NCBI GenBank assembly: GCA_964034945.1
Contig: OZ035960.1
Location: 109,244,324 to 109,308,323, forward strand
Reading direction: 5' to 3'
Length of the DNA: 64,000 bases
Source: Chrysopilus asiliformis
Taxonomy: Eukaryota; Arthropoda; Insecta; Diptera; Rhagionidae
Below, one piece after another: positions 46,153 to 58,569 of the stretch; position 1 is the stretch's first letter, and every line of letters starts with the position of its first letter. Under the pieces are notes generated by a model, which was given only the letters and a program-made list of their open reading frames with translations, did not search any database and was not told where the DNA came from. Position numbers and translations under genes: made by a program.

Positions 46153-46732
46153 AAAGATAGAAATTGTCATTAGACTATTCCTTACTGACGAGAAAATCTT
46201 TCATCTAAACTCCTGTATTCAATGCTTTGTTCTCAAAAACCAAGCAAAACAGGGATAAGGTGACAATTGATTGTGATCGTCTTCTGTTAATTTTTCAGCC
46301 TTCAGTAAAATGGCACTAATTATCAAAATTTTCGCCAAAATTTTCTAATAAAAATTAGCGACAACTAACAAGAATACCATCACAATGTGATTATATTTCA
46401 TAAATCATTCACAATACCAAAAAATTGACAGATGGCAATCACTATCACTTGTCATCGTACCACACTAGCACCTCACACAGTGGGATATACAATTTTGAAC
46501 ACCTTGCGCTGGAAAAATTTAAGAAATTTCAAAAAAGAAAACCAAAAATTTTAAGATTTCTTTTTAGAGGACCAATTTTTGGAGAGACACACTTGCATCC
46601 CCTAGTTCCGTCTCTGCTCATTCACCCTTAAACTTTTATTGTCTAAAATTTAAAACTCGCATTGGCAGCCCTATTATTTTATGGCAAAGCCGTAAAGAAA
46701 AGTTAATATAATACTTTTAAGTACTAAATAAA
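46153..46732. other. Intergenic DNA, no gene seen
   Basis: No exon or bounded repeat recognised. Confidence 0.4.
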
Positions 46733-46981
46733 ATGTTGAAACAGACACGGGCAATAGCAGCAAGAGGGCGAATTGGTTTTATCTGCACACACCTAACCAG
46801 CAGAATCTTGGAACGATGCGGTGCTCTTTTCGTTTTTATCGTTTTTTCCTTTAGTCATTGCTACTTTAGCCCTCCTTTTCTCGAAATCGTACAAGCTACG
46901 TTAAATACAAATATTTTTAGTAAAAAATCGTATTCCACGAAATCACCAAAACTGCAACATTTACATCCACTTCGTGATTAA
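46733..46981 (+). CDS. Possible small ORF, 82 residues
   Basis: It starts at an ATG and has a basic, Arg-rich N-terminus (MLKQTRAIAARGRIG). A hydrophobic stretch (ALFVFIVFSF) and a Ser/Lys-rich tail follow. The N-terminus could resemble a mitochondrial targeting leader. No splice sites, neighbours or homology support it; it is listed as hypothetical. Confidence 0.2.
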   Translation: MLKQTRAIAARGRIGFICTHLTSRILERCGALFVFIVFSFSHCYFSPPFLEIVQATLNTNIFSKKSYSTKSPKLQHLHPLRD

Positions 46982-48498
46982 ATTTCGCTGTAGACGAATT
47001 GAGGTAAAAATTAAATTTTAAAAAATTAATCTGATCATCGTGTGAGTTTCTTATACCGTGTAGAAAATTGGATTTTTTTCAATTAATGTTCATGTATGAA
47101 TTTTTTGTATTGGCTTAGTATATATCTCGAAAATGGTAAGATTTTTAAAACTGATTTTACTGCAAAATCTTTGGGTAAAATTTTCTTAAATTTTTAAAGG
47201 TAATAAATACATTAAGAGCGATTTTTTTAATTCGCAAAATCTTGAAAACAGTTCATGATATTGACATGAAAGGGTTTTGAATAAAGGAAAACAGCCCTCG
47301 CCAACAGTGCAATGAATTTTTAAAATTGAGTTCAATTTGAATTTTTTTTTAAATATTCGTTTCAGTTTATTCATTTATTCACGGTAGTATTTTTACGTTC
47401 ATGCTTTTGAATATTTTTAAGTGGAATTTTACGCCGCCGCCGTTTCAGTTAGCGTTTTATCGTTATTTTCAAAATGAGTTGCAATTAAAATTTATGCGAG
47501 CATAATATTAAACATTTTTAGATAGTCTATGTGTGGTAGTAATAGTAAATGTATTGTAATTGTGTTAGAGAAGGAAAACGTAACCCTTGACGACAACATG
47601 ACAATAGGTGTTATGAAAAGCTCTGGAATTGAACTGCATTTAAAGAAGTTATCATGAGAGATACTGGCATGGATACTGGTATAAATGGATAACAATGATA
47701 AAAGCAGCACTGCCATAACCCTAAATAATAATTCAGCGTAATAGCGCCTTCGGCATGTGTGCTTTTCGCATAAATGTGTGCAAATTGAAAGCAGCAGCGT
47801 AATTGAAGATGCGCATGAAAATTATTACACCCAAGCAGGAAAATCGCAACCATGCTAATAAAAAAGCAATGAGGGTGCGATCGGTTTGGCAAGCAGGGAG
47901 ATTTCGTAGATGTTCGAAATTTTCTTCTATGTTGTACACATGAATATGAGTTATTGCTATTAATGTCAATTTTTATTTCTTTTCTAGATATCTTTTTGGA
48001 ACATTAAGGATGGTATTATTACACGTTGCTGTCAACTTCGATTGCCAACAAAATTGACGAAAAGGATTTTCTGCAATGTTCGAAGGAGGAACTTTGGAAA
48101 AAAAATATCATCGATTGTTAAACTCGACAAGTTGTAGGAAACAATTTTTGGAAAATCCTTCGAATTTTATAGATTTAGTCAATTTTTATGCAAAAAAAAA
48201 ACTACAATAGATTCTTAGATTCTCGGGATTGAAAATTCCCAATTATTTCAATTGAAATTAATTTCATTGTATTCAAGCGTTCAACGTGAGTACTTGAATT
48301 AAAATTGTTTTAAAAAATTCCAAATGACTAAAAAGCCCTAAAAATTTGATTGTCAAAATTTTCTGTTCAGCTTTACCGTTATCAGTTTCGCATCTGGCAA
48401 GAAAACATGAGTTGTGACAAACTTTTTCTATACCTTTTAGGTTTTCAATTCAAAATTTTAGTCCAATCGGTCGAGTGGTTTTCGTATAACATACCAAG
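46982..48498. other. Intergenic DNA, no gene seen
   Basis: Mostly AT-rich. The 47580-47900 stretch is somewhat more complex but shows no splice-supported exon on either strand. Confidence 0.4.
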
Positions 48499-48726
48499 TC
48501 CGCTGTGTTGCTAGATTGCATGATTTTTAAAGACAATCAAACAAATTTAGACGTTTTTCCTTCATCAAAAGGTTTATATTTGCAGAGCCGAGCAAATAAA
48601 ATAAAAACAGATAAACTTTATGATAACAGATAAACTTTATGCAAAAAAGAACCTTTTGAAGAAGCGAAGACGTCTAAATTTGTTTGGCTATCCTTAAAAA
48701 TCGCGTAATGCGGCCACGCAACGCAC
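48499..48726. mobile_element. Palindromic element family P, copy 3
   Basis: Left GTCCGCTGTGTTGC, right inverted GCGTAATGCGGCCACGCAAC, with AATTTAGACGTTTTTCC inside both arms. It contains a short ACAGATAAACTTTATG duplication. Confidence 0.7.
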
Positions 48727-49087
48727 TGGTGGTGCCGTAACTCAAAAAGCTCTCAAAATCGCAACTAAAAATACTCTCTTATCGTCCTCGCTTTCATAAC
48801 CTCTATCTCGAAAATTACTCGGATGGTTGACCAACGCATTTCATATAATTTTGTTATAAAATTTTACAATATTTTTTGTAAAAAAAATTTAAAATGGTTA
48901 ACGCAAAACATATTTTAAAATCTTGTTTAGAGTAATTGTAGTTATATAATAAAAATTGTAAATTGAGTAGAGTTTTCACTTAAATAAATTGACGATATAA
49001 AAAAAATATGTTAAATCATTTAGTTTAACAAAAAAAACTTTTTTTTATAAAATAATTGAATACGAAAAAATTCCAGCTATTACTCAC

Positions 49088-49296
49088 CGAATTTTCCTCT
49101 AAACCTGGCAATTTTACCACAATATGATTTCCTGCGGATGAATTCTCTTAAATAGCAAATCAAACTCTTGAGAGATCTCTCATATTTGGGTGCTCCTTTT
49201 CCAGTTTCATCGTAGAATCGTTAGTATTTGATCGTCTTATGTATTGGTGGGTTGAAATTTCCGGTTCCCCTTGTCTCCTTTTGGAGTTCCAAACAT
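49088..49296 (-). ncRNA. Splice-flanked exon without a sustained ORF
   Basis: A strong acceptor (CATTTACTTTTGCAG) and a strong donor (AATTCG|GTGAGT) bracket 209 nt of more complex sequence. Each of the three frames has at least one stop. The longest reads VWNSKRRQGEPEISTHQYI onward for about 45 codons to TGA. Most likely a 5' UTR exon or an lncRNA exon on minus. The short exon at 62879-62831 could precede it. Confidence 0.45.
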
Positions 49297-50339
49297 CTGC
49301 AAAAGTAAATGTAAAATATTTTTAATGTTATATTCTGTGTGAAAGAGATAACAAGTTGTATGCCAACACTTTTTTTTAAGGCTATAAGGAAGGAATATGA
49401 GTTATACGTTTATTATGCTTAAGTGGAAAACTTTCTATAATTAAGTTTATTATTCGTTTTCTTTTTGTCCCGTCGACCCGCAAAACCCGATAAATTCCAT
49501 GTCTTTGCACAGCCTATAAGATTGCTTTGTCATATCCCAATTTAATTTTGTTTTATTGGAAGAATATTCTGCCATCTACTAACTGACTATATATTGATAT
49601 GTATGTAAGTAAGCTAGTACATATGTACAAATGATTTTCGTAAGATGAGAGGGAATTTAATCTGAAAAGGAGGAAGTTTTCTGTTCGATTTGGTCTTGTG
49701 TCTTATGTTTGACTTTTAAATTAGAAAATTTCAGCTTGTCTAACAATAAGAAAATCATTGATTTTTGGTATAACATGAATTTTATTTTAATTATTTCATT
49801 TTTTTCTATATATACATCTTTCTATACAGTTATTCTGTTCCATAGATATTTGAAATAGCTATTGATTTTTGTAATAATGAATTTTGCGTTCCTTAAAACA
49901 TTTCATTAAGTTTTAGATTAGAATTTAAATTAGAAATTAATGTCTCATTAAAATACGTCATTAGGTTTTAATTATAGCTGGTAGGAAATATTTTACCGAA
50001 CAATAAATCTTTAGGAAATATTTTTAATTAATATTGTCTAATGATTGTACTGTTAAAAATTCATTTTCATTTTTTAAATATAATACGGTTATTAGTAAAA
50101 TTATTTTTTAAATCTATAAATAAAATTGAATTTGAAAAAAAATATTTGATCGAAAAGTTGAAATATTTTCGTGTTTCTTAAGATGTTTTTTGGGGATTTT
50201 GGGACTCCGGCCAATACCATTCTAAGATTCACAAAGGATTTGGCAAAGGGGTGGCTGGCCTAATTGGGGGCAAGTCACAATAGACACTAAGGTCACAGTG
50301 ACAAGAGAACCGGAACAGCACCAATCCTCCTAAACAAAC

Positions 50340-50359
50340 TGACGTCAGTTTTGACGTCA
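50340..50359. promoter_or_regulatory. Pair of perfect CRE-type palindromes
   Basis: TGACGTCA at 50340-50347 and again at 50352-50359, separated by GTTT. TGACGTCA is the binding site of CREB/ATF bZIP factors. No promoter was identified beside it. Confidence 0.4.
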
Positions 50360-52850
50360 CTGATTCCAAATCTTGCAGTGGTTTGGCTAGTTTGGCTCTA
50401 GTTTTTAATATAATCAAGAAGCAACTTTTTGTATTGATTTGATTTAGAAAAAAATGGGTTTTTATAAAGAAATTTCCCACCTTCAAAAACGTGCAATCCA
50501 TCCCCTCATTTGCTTGCAGCAATTTTCTAAGTTTGAACAAAAGCTCAAATTTTTAGAAGACCCACGAAAATGATTCTCGGGCGGAGAAGAGGAGAGGGGT
50601 CCAAAATCTACATTAGTAAGTAGTCATTGGAAATGAACAAAATGTTAAAAATTGTGGGAGTTTTTTTTACAATTGGAAATAATTGTTTCACAAGGAGGTG
50701 TCCATGAAATACGTGATAGTAATTTTCTTCTCTCGTTGCGTTTTTTCACGATTTTTGATATGATATTTAATCGCGCCGTCAAACTACCGCAGACCTCCCT
50801 CCCCCTAAATGTGTGACATATTTTATGTACTCTTTCAGCGAAATCTATTTTTGAAAAAAATTGCAAAAAACGATGGACTAACCACTGCAATTTTTGGCGT
50901 TTTTTTTTTAAAAAAATTTTCTTTTTGATCGGGCTGAAACTTGGACTTTAGGGGTTTTGGGCGACGAGAAATCGAAATTTGTTGTCCATTTTGAGCTAGG
51001 ACAATTTTTTGAGGCGACCCTAGGCGCCCTGGCCAAACCGTGAGAGCTATCGAAAAACGGACAACGGATTCGAGATCGGCGATCCCCCATTACCCTTTAC
51101 ACCAGTGGTTCGGCGAACGCGCATATGAAACTGGTGGGGGTCAGTACCTCCAACAAGGTTAAAAACCACTGTACTAGAGGGTGTGCTATTTAAATGCACA
51201 TACGGCAAAATCGGATTTTGGCCAAATTTCCCCACATATTATTCTTTGCGTTACCATACTGTTCATATTGTAAAAAAAAATTAGGATTGTACGAAAAAAA
51301 TTACCAATTTCGTAATGGTATTAAATTTTATGTTTTAAAAATACCAAAAGTATAAAATATCATAAGCAAAAAGCCACCACAAGAAAATTTAAAATGAAAA
51401 TCATTAAAAGTCCCAAAGTGCACAGGAAAGGAGAAGTTTTTTTTCCAGCGAACATCGAAGTTACCAGAAATATATAATAATTCTGCTCAGGATCATAAAT
51501 TACGAAAACATAAAAAGAATCATAAACTCATGTAACAGCTTTTTTCCACAAGTTTTGCTGTTTTAAGTGTCTTTATGCAGGGTGTATAGTTAGATATGGT
51601 GATGCGATACCGACTCCCGATTTTTCCAGGCTTTTTCGTATACATCATACTGTTATATTCTATAGATTATGAAATGTTCCCGAAATTAAATGTCTATATT
51701 TTGCAAGTTGCAAAACCAATCTTTAAATTTATCGTCTTTCGTTAGAGTAAATAAGTTTTGCTAATTATTTCTAATTTGCAGGTGTTAATGCTTTTCTGTA
51801 AAATGAGAAGGAGCCACATGAGAAGAACACCGTTTTAACATCCAATTAGCTCAACGTTTTTTAAAAAAATCGAAGAAAAGCGGATATTTTGAGATGAATT
51901 TTATCTGCGCTCTGGGATACAAAAGAGTTTATCCAGTAAAATCTCATTGTCAAGAATTCCAGAGTCGATAAAATACCAAAATGCGTGTCATATGATTATA
52001 CAAAATTTATTTAAAAAAAATTTAATCATCAATTTGACTTCGTCGCCAATACCTATATGGCCGCTTTTAGCCGAAAACATATAATGCTCTAAATATGCAA
52101 CAAAACGGTACTTAAGTTGATCTGAACTGAATCGAACGGCACACCTCGTACCGTTATGAACTTGATCTCAGCTACGAAAGGTTATACCGGAGTTGTTTAT
52201 TGAACAGCTGTCAAAAAAAAAATAGTCTCTCTACCAGAGGAGAAGAAGAATCAGCATAAACGAATCTTTAAGAAAAGACGCGACACAAGAGACCAAAAAG
52301 ATGTAAGAAAATTTTGAAGAACGAAATCTCCGTTGGGAGCAACATCCGACCACCAACAAAAAAAACCACAAACTTAACAATTTTGATGTACGAAAATGCA
52401 GCGACACAGACGAAAACGATGACAAGGCAAGCTCCAGTATTTAAGAAACAGATTTTCGTACTGCTGGAGAATACACGAAATTTTATTGAGAGACAACTAT
52501 TTGCGAAATTAAGAATGTTTTTGTTTAATCTTTCATGTGGCTATGCCGCTGGGCAAATTAAGTCTGTGGAGAGCTTTCCATAGAAATTACACAGAAAAAT
52601 GTGTATAGGGAAAAAGCACAAAAGTTTCTACAGCGTTTGGATACGTTGGGGTTGCCATTCTTTCCGATACTGTCTCCAATTTTGCAACATTTTTGCCTTT
52701 TCTAAATGTTTTTTAACCGACTTCCAAAAAAGGAGGAGGTTATTTTTAGTTCAAATTTAACCTTTTGCACATCAAATTCACTCTTTTGTAAATAAATGTT
52801 TACATTTTACAATTCAAATTCGTCCAAACCATTTTAGACATTTTTCTTTA
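50360..52850. other. Intergenic DNA, no gene seen
   Basis: Holds a diverged TGTCCATGAAATACGTGA repeat at about 50700-50835. A plus frame at 52314-52583 lacks an early ATG and splice support. Confidence 0.35.
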
Positions 52851-53007
52851 CGGGCTGTCCATAAAATACGTAACAATTTTAGAAGAAAGGGGGCTGCGGT
52901 ATTAACCATCATACAAAAAATTGTGGACGGCGCTTGAAGGGTAAATGGAAACGGGCTAGGTAGGAAAAGGCAAAAAAAATAGCATGACGTGTTTTATGAA
53001 CAGCCCG
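52851..53007. mobile_element. TIR MITE, TGTCCATAAA family, TTA duplication
   Basis: CGGGCTGTCCATAAAATACG at the left and CGTGTTTTATGAACAGCCCG at the right, flanked by TTA (52848-52850 and 53008-53010). Confidence 0.8.
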
Positions 53008-53017
53008 TTATACTTTT

Positions 53018-53245
53018 TACTTTCCTCTGGTATAAAGGGAAAATATTGTATTCATAACGGAGACCAACTCGAGAACGGGGGCAGATAGAAACTTTCTGCC
53101 GAGGATGTCCATCCATCTGTCTGTCGGTCTGTCCGTTTTACGTGTCTTAAATAACTCGAGAACGCATTGAGCTAGCAACTTGAAATTATTTATAAATAAG
53201 TTTTACAAAAATCGTAGTTTTCTATCAACTTTTTGAAAAGTACCG
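53018..53245. repeat. Dispersed repeat R3, copy 3
   Basis: TTTTTACTTTCCTCTGGTAT, TATTGTATTCATAACGGAGA, GTCTGTCCGTTTTACGTGTC and AATAACTCGAGAACGCATTG match copies 1 and 2. Confidence 0.7.
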
Positions 53246-53269
53246 TTAGCTTAACAGCTACCGATCATG

Positions 53270-54300
53270 CAATTTTTTGAAAAAAAAAACAAATTTAAAA
53301 AAAAAACAGTTTTTTGCAAATTTCTCGAAAACTATGCGCTTTTGGGAAAAAATGAATATAACAAAACTTAAAGAAAATAAAATTTCCTTCATTGTTTGTT
53401 TTAACGGTTTTTACGTATCACTAACGGTTCTCAAGATATTTGAAAAAATTAAGTTTTTTGAAAATTTCTCGAAAACTATCGGCCCGATTCCAGAATCCGT
53501 CGTAGCTTTATTACGAAGAACTAACTACGTTACGAATACGAAGAAATCAGTATTCCACGATCCGAACGGAATTGAAATTCGTAGTGCCAGATTAAAATCT
53601 GACTTCGAAAAATGAATGTCTTTGTAAAAAGGTCCCTATGCAAAACTCATAAGGAATAGATTTCTGACATGGAAAAGTTTCGTGAAAAAAGTCATTTACT
53701 TGACTTAAAACGAAAATTGTTATTAATAATGGGTTCTGCAGCGTTTGCAATTTTGTGTCTGGAAGAAGATTGATCGAAGCGAAGGACTTTAATAGTGAAA
53801 CGAAAACGACAAGAAAACGACAACAAAAGGAATACTCACATTGCTCTTTTTTCTCAAATAATTCCTCTGAATTTGTTAAAAGTTACACTTATACTAAATA
53901 AACAAATAAAAATGTTAAGATTGGTTTTTGTTGTACAATTCAGGCCATCAATTGAGCTAAAATAATAAGAAAATGAAGTTACTACTCGATCTACGAAGCG
54001 AAAATTTTTCGTAGGTTTAGCTGTCAAATTTCCGATTCGTTCGGATTCTGTGATACCACATTTCCCCGATTCGGAATGATTTTTAGTACGAACGGATTCT
54101 GTGATACCATTTTCGAAATTTCTCCGAAAATCGTAGCTACGACGGATCCTGGAATAGGGCCGTATGCGTTTTTGTGAAAAATACGCTTAACCAAATTTAA
54201 AGGAAATAAAATTTTGCACATTTTTTGCTTTAACGGTTTTTACGTATCTTTAAGGGTTCTTGAGATATTTGAAAAAAATATTGTATTATTTTTCACATGC
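53270..54300. repeat. Dispersed repeat R2, copies 2 and 3 with unique spacer
   Basis: AATTTCTCGAAAACTATGCG and TTTAACGGTTTTTACGTATC at 53310-53450, and again at 54165-54275. The spacer contains an inverted pair around GATTCTGTGATACCA and GGATCCTGGAATAGGGCCG / CGGCCCGATTCCAGAATCCG, so an older palindromic element may be bounded at about 53480-54160. Confidence 0.55.
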
Positions 54301-54583
54301 CTATTTTTTCCGAAACTAAATATTGCAGAGGAAAGTTTTGTGTTGATCAAAACTGATATTTACATTCAAAATTTGTCTAAAAATTCCTTTACGGTGAATT
54401 TGATTTTTGAAAAACATTATCGAATTTAAAAAGATCCAGATTTTGTTATTAGATTTCAGACCCTTTCAATCACAACTCGGAAAATCTTCACAAAAAATCA
54501 AATTTATAACAGAGAAAACACTGTTAAAACTTTAGGCGAGTATGATTTGTAAAAGGGCTGAAATTGACATGTAGAAGCATATA

Positions 54584-54683
54584 CAGTAGAATCCCGATAA
54601 TTCGTATTTCAAGGGACCAGTAAATTCATACGAATTAGCGGGATACACGAATTATCGGGGTACGAATTATCGGGATTCTACTG
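54584..54683. mobile_element. pogo/Tc1-like 100-bp MITE, copy 2
   Basis: CAGTAGAATCCCGATAATTC with inverted GATTCTACTG at the right, TA on both sides. It differs from copy 1 at only a few positions. Confidence 0.88.
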
Positions 54684-54685
54684 TA

Positions 54686-56625
54686 TTGCTTTGTAAAATA
54701 GTCATTTTTATGTGTAAACAGTTAAATTTCGATTAAAAGCTTTGATTTTTAAATAGTTTAGTTTTGTAACAAATTTTACGAGCAAGGAGGAGGAAATTTT
54801 TGATCGCCTCCGTCAAAAAAATTGAGGAGTTTTTTATTTGTCTTTATTTTGAGTAATAGTGTTTTTTTTCTAAAAATTTGGAAATGCAGAAAAAACTTAC
54901 GTTTTAGCTAACTTTTCCATGAATAAAATTCCAAAATGGCTAATATAGTGCGGGGATAGAGAAAAAGAAAATTTATCAACCAAATTACTGTTATTTTGGT
55001 AACACTAAAAATTATCCACCCGAGTTACCTCAAAAGACCGTCTGATCGTTAGACATAGCGACGATTCAATTAAATTCAATTTAACTCTTTCTTTATTCTG
55101 TACTCATATTTTTTTTTCTTTGGTTTCTTAATTTCATAGATCGGTCCAAGCACTTCAATAAGCATATGTATGAAACTAAGCATATCATAAATATGTCTTA
55201 AGACATGAAGAAATCTTATAGTTACGAGAAAATATATTGAATTGTCCATAGGTCGTATGACCGCAACGTGAGATATGAACTTGCATTTCGTTAAAATGTC
55301 AAAAGAAAATCTAAGCAAACTATTCGAGATCTTACTGTGGGAGTTTCAGAAATGAAAGAGTTTCTGTTGGTTCATAAATTTCCTAGTTTTTTTTTCTTCT
55401 TCTTCTTCCTAAGAATCATTAGTGGGATTATGTTTGCTCATCTCATTGGGCCCATTTGAGGTATGTTGCGATAGTTTGTATATATAATAGCAATAGATTG
55501 AACAGAGGCAGTTATCGTAATGAGAAATCGAATAAACAAAACGGTTTATTGTAGTGGTCGAAATTAATATTTAACAAAAATTGATATTGAATACAAAAAC
55601 AGTTATTTTACATATTTAAGTTAAGCATTCGGTAAGATGAAAGTGGCAATAATCACTAGAATGTTTTGTAGCTAGTGACGTAGCTACAAATTTTGGGCCT
55701 AAGGGAAATTTGCATGCGTACCGGAAAAATAAAAACTCGCACTTCGCACCCTAAAAAATTTGGGTTTGAGTTTCAGATTCTGGTTTAGTTTGAAGCTCTG
55801 ATTAAAATCCCTACTGAATTTTCTTTTAGAGCTGTCCAAATACGTCACACTTTTAGAAGTTTTTAGTAATGTGGCAGTGGTACAGTCGGGCAGGGAGGGG
55901 GGAGGTGGAGGGGGGATGGGTTCATTGACAGTTCATTGACGACGAAAAATTTAAGGACCTTTTTGGAGACCCAAATTTTGAAAACCTTGGAGACCCAAAT
56001 TTTGAAAACCTTTTTTTGGCAAATCGATCCTTAAGGTATGCAAAATTTGGAGGTTTTGCGCGCACTGGTCACGCCGCTAAGCAACGATGTATCAGAACTC
56101 TACTCGCAAATTTCAAAAATTCGGATAAAATTTTACACCTTTTTACTGACATATCAAATACTGAAATGAGATTTCTAAGCTCAAAAAAGTTTTTTTTTAA
56201 TTGAAGATGCATAAGATCTATGAAATACTGGAAATTATCAAAATAATCCACATGTTTCTACCTACGCGATTTCTTTACAAGTGCAATTGATACAGACTTT
56301 CAGTAGGTATATAAACTTTTTAGAGGTATATAAACTTGTAGATTGATTTGCAATTTTCATCAAAAATGTGCCAGAGTTATCTTTGATGATATGCAATATG
56401 TATAACAAAAAAAAACAAACAAGATATAAATTTTATATTATCTATCTAATGATACAACCGTCAATTTTCTTTCAACGTTTATATTTAAAATAAATTAAAT
56501 TGAAAACTAAACATATTCCGAACCACACATGTCGCATTTGTATCACCTCACTTGATTTTGTGGGGGCTTGGGCTTTCAACTCCAAATGATCGTAAATCAC
56601 ACAAGAAAATTGTTCGATCGTCGCA
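54686..56625. other. Intergenic DNA, no gene seen
   Basis: A minus ATG near 54920 leads seven codons into donor AAAAC|GTAAGT. This is too short to call. A (TTC)n run is at about 55398. Confidence 0.4.
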
Positions 56626-56684
56626 ATGAGTAGTCAAGTTAACATTTCGCCTGGTCAAGTGTTGGCAAAAGGATCTTATTTCAG
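56626..56684 (+). CDS. Candidate first coding exon, unrecognised gene (gene E)
   Basis: An ATG at 56626 opens MSSQVNISPGQVLAKGSYF plus two bases, ending at a consensus donor TTTCAG|GTAAAA. The exit phase matches the candidate exon at 56868, only 183 nt away, a common short intron length. I recognise no domain. Confidence 0.45.
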
Positions 56685-56867
56685 GTAAAATTAAATTAGA
56701 ATTCATGCTAAAGTGAGCTTGCATTTGAATTGATCAAAAAATAAGATGCAAGTAGTACGAATCGAGATGTTAATGAATAAAAATAAAACGTTGTTAAATG
56801 GAAAGAGTTGAAAAAAAAACTATTCAAAATATAAATAAAATTCCATATTTTCATTTTCTGTAATAAG

Positions 56868-57044
56868 TTTGTTTGCAAATGTTTGTTTAACGAGATACGC
56901 ACTATGTCAAAAGTATAGAAGAAGGTGCGGTACTGCAATAAAACCCATAATCACACATAAAAGAACCGTAAGCTTTAAATTACCTGACAGGAAAATCGCA
57001 AACAATTTTCCCATTTCAATTTTTCATCAAAATGAAAATTCCAG
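56868..57044 (+). CDS. Candidate second coding exon of gene E
   Basis: It follows the pyrimidine-rich acceptor TTTTCATTTTCTGTAATAAG. One base completes a Ser codon, and 58 codons stay open to donor ATTCCAG|GTATAT, phase 2. The translation is basic and Cys-containing (RYALCQKYRRRCG), then KRTVSFKLPDRK. A second in-frame acceptor exists at about 56893. Without the splice the frame ends at TGA at 57067. Product unknown; later exons are not found in the window. Confidence 0.35.
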
Positions 57045-57520
57045 GTATATGTATGTTGTTATCGCCTGACGTTTTTATTACATTCTTAAACTAATACTAA
57101 AAATTACTTCCTTTTACCGTATTGAGTTCGTTTTATTTAAATTTCTACATATTAGAATTCAATTTATTGCTAATAATATGAAGAAGGGAGAAAATTTAAT
57201 AACATCTTTCAGGAAATTTTCCCACTAATGATTACAAATGATCATAACCAATTAAAATAAAATAATCATTAATGTAAGTATCGTTATGTTTCCAATCATG
57301 ATTTTCAATATAACCAAGTCTGTAATCTTTAGTTCAGACTGTATGTTTTTTTTGTAAAATTTTGTAAATAAAGTAATATATTTCATCAAGTTAAAGAAGC
57401 TAATTGTAGTGTTCCATTTAGGGTTTCCACACAAGGCGATGAAAAAGATTTTTTTTGAGGATTTTAAAATCGATCCCCTAATAATCTCTGCTTTCGCACC
57501 TACAATCTTAATCAGACTTA

Positions 57521-58534
57521 AGCCCAATTCAGACTAACGATTGCGATTACGATTTTGATTGAAGCTAGGGAATGCAATACCGGTATCCCGGTATCCCGAA
57601 AACCGGGATACCGGTCATTTTTGTCCGGTATTAAATCCCGGTTTTCGAAGATTCAATACCGGTATTTCGGTATTGAATTAAACACCCGTATTCATTTTTG
57701 TCCGGTATTAAATCCCTCATTAAAGTCTCTCACCCAGGCGACGACGCATACTGATTCATGTGATGGACGAAAAATCGGTATTGTCGTTTTAAAAAAAATA
57801 CTTTCGTTTAGATTGATTTGTATAATTTCATACTTGCGCCAGGAGAGCATAAAAGATTGTGGCGAGCCAAAGGGTTTTCTTCTAATTTGGAAGACATTTC
57901 CATTTCACACCAGAGACAAATCGTTTTAGAAGTTTATTCTGTATCGCAATTGCAAAGCATTCATTTTTCTATTACCTATTAATATCATCGCATAGAACTG
58001 TAAAGCAATGCACGCGTGTCCAGTCACCTAGCTCCAAGTGAGATAGACAATACCAAATTCAAAGTTGGGTGAGCGCTCGGGTGACGGCGTCGCTTTGGTG
58101 AGAAAGACAATACGGGTGAAAATATTTTTCCTACCGTTCTTATTTATTTGTGTAAAGTGTAAGTTCGGTGGTGGAGATAAAACCAGACGACCATTAACTA
58201 AAATCAAAACTGCACACCAAATAAACTTTTGGGTGTGTATTCTTAGTTATTTGAATCTTAAAAATAAAAGTACAGCAAATTTGAACTGAATAATTTAACA
58301 AGGAAGTTTTAACACAAATAATTTCGTTGAAAACCGGTTTTAATACCGGGATCCCGGTATTATCATTTTACAATACCGAAATACCGGTATAGAGATTTCC
58401 TCCGGTATTGCATTCCCTAATTGAAGCTTCTCAACCAATGAGATCAGAGCTTTCAACGATGGGAAAATGAAAGCTTTGGCCTCATTGGTTGAGAAAGCTC
58501 AATCGTCATCGCAATCGTTAGTCTGAATTGGGCT
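57521..58534. mobile_element. Harbinger-like MITE family H2, split by a hAT element
   Basis: AGCCCAATTCAGACTAACG at the left and inverted CGTTAGTCTGAATTGGGCT at the right, flanked by TTA on both sides. Apart from the 854-bp insertion its sequence corresponds to the 140-bp copy at 40003-40142. Confidence 0.85.
57566..58419. mobile_element. hAT-like element, 854 bp, with 8-bp duplication
   Basis: TAGGGAATGCAATACCGG at the left and CCGGTATTGCATTCCCTA at the right, flanked by ATTGAAGC at 57558-57565 and 58420-58427. The subterminal regions repeat CCGGTATCCCGG-like motifs, as in many hAT transposase binding regions. Frames inside (57555-57929 and 58065-58289) show no transposase domain, so it is non-autonomous. 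Confidence 0.9.
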
Positions 58535-58569
58535 TTAGTCTGATTAAGATTGTAGGTGCGAAAGCAGAG

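Larger units (their letters stand above)
57486..58569. repeat. Outer 32-bp perfect palindrome split by a MITE
   Basis: Left arm CTCTGCTTTCGCACCTACAA onward (57486-57517), then TTA. Right arm is TTA then its exact reverse complement, ending at 58569. Joined, the arms form a palindrome centred on TTA. Confidence 0.85.

Noticed and set aside
57555..57929. 124-codon ORF in the hAT-like element
   Set aside because: It begins in the target duplication and has no recognisable hAT transposase or BED zinc-finger features.
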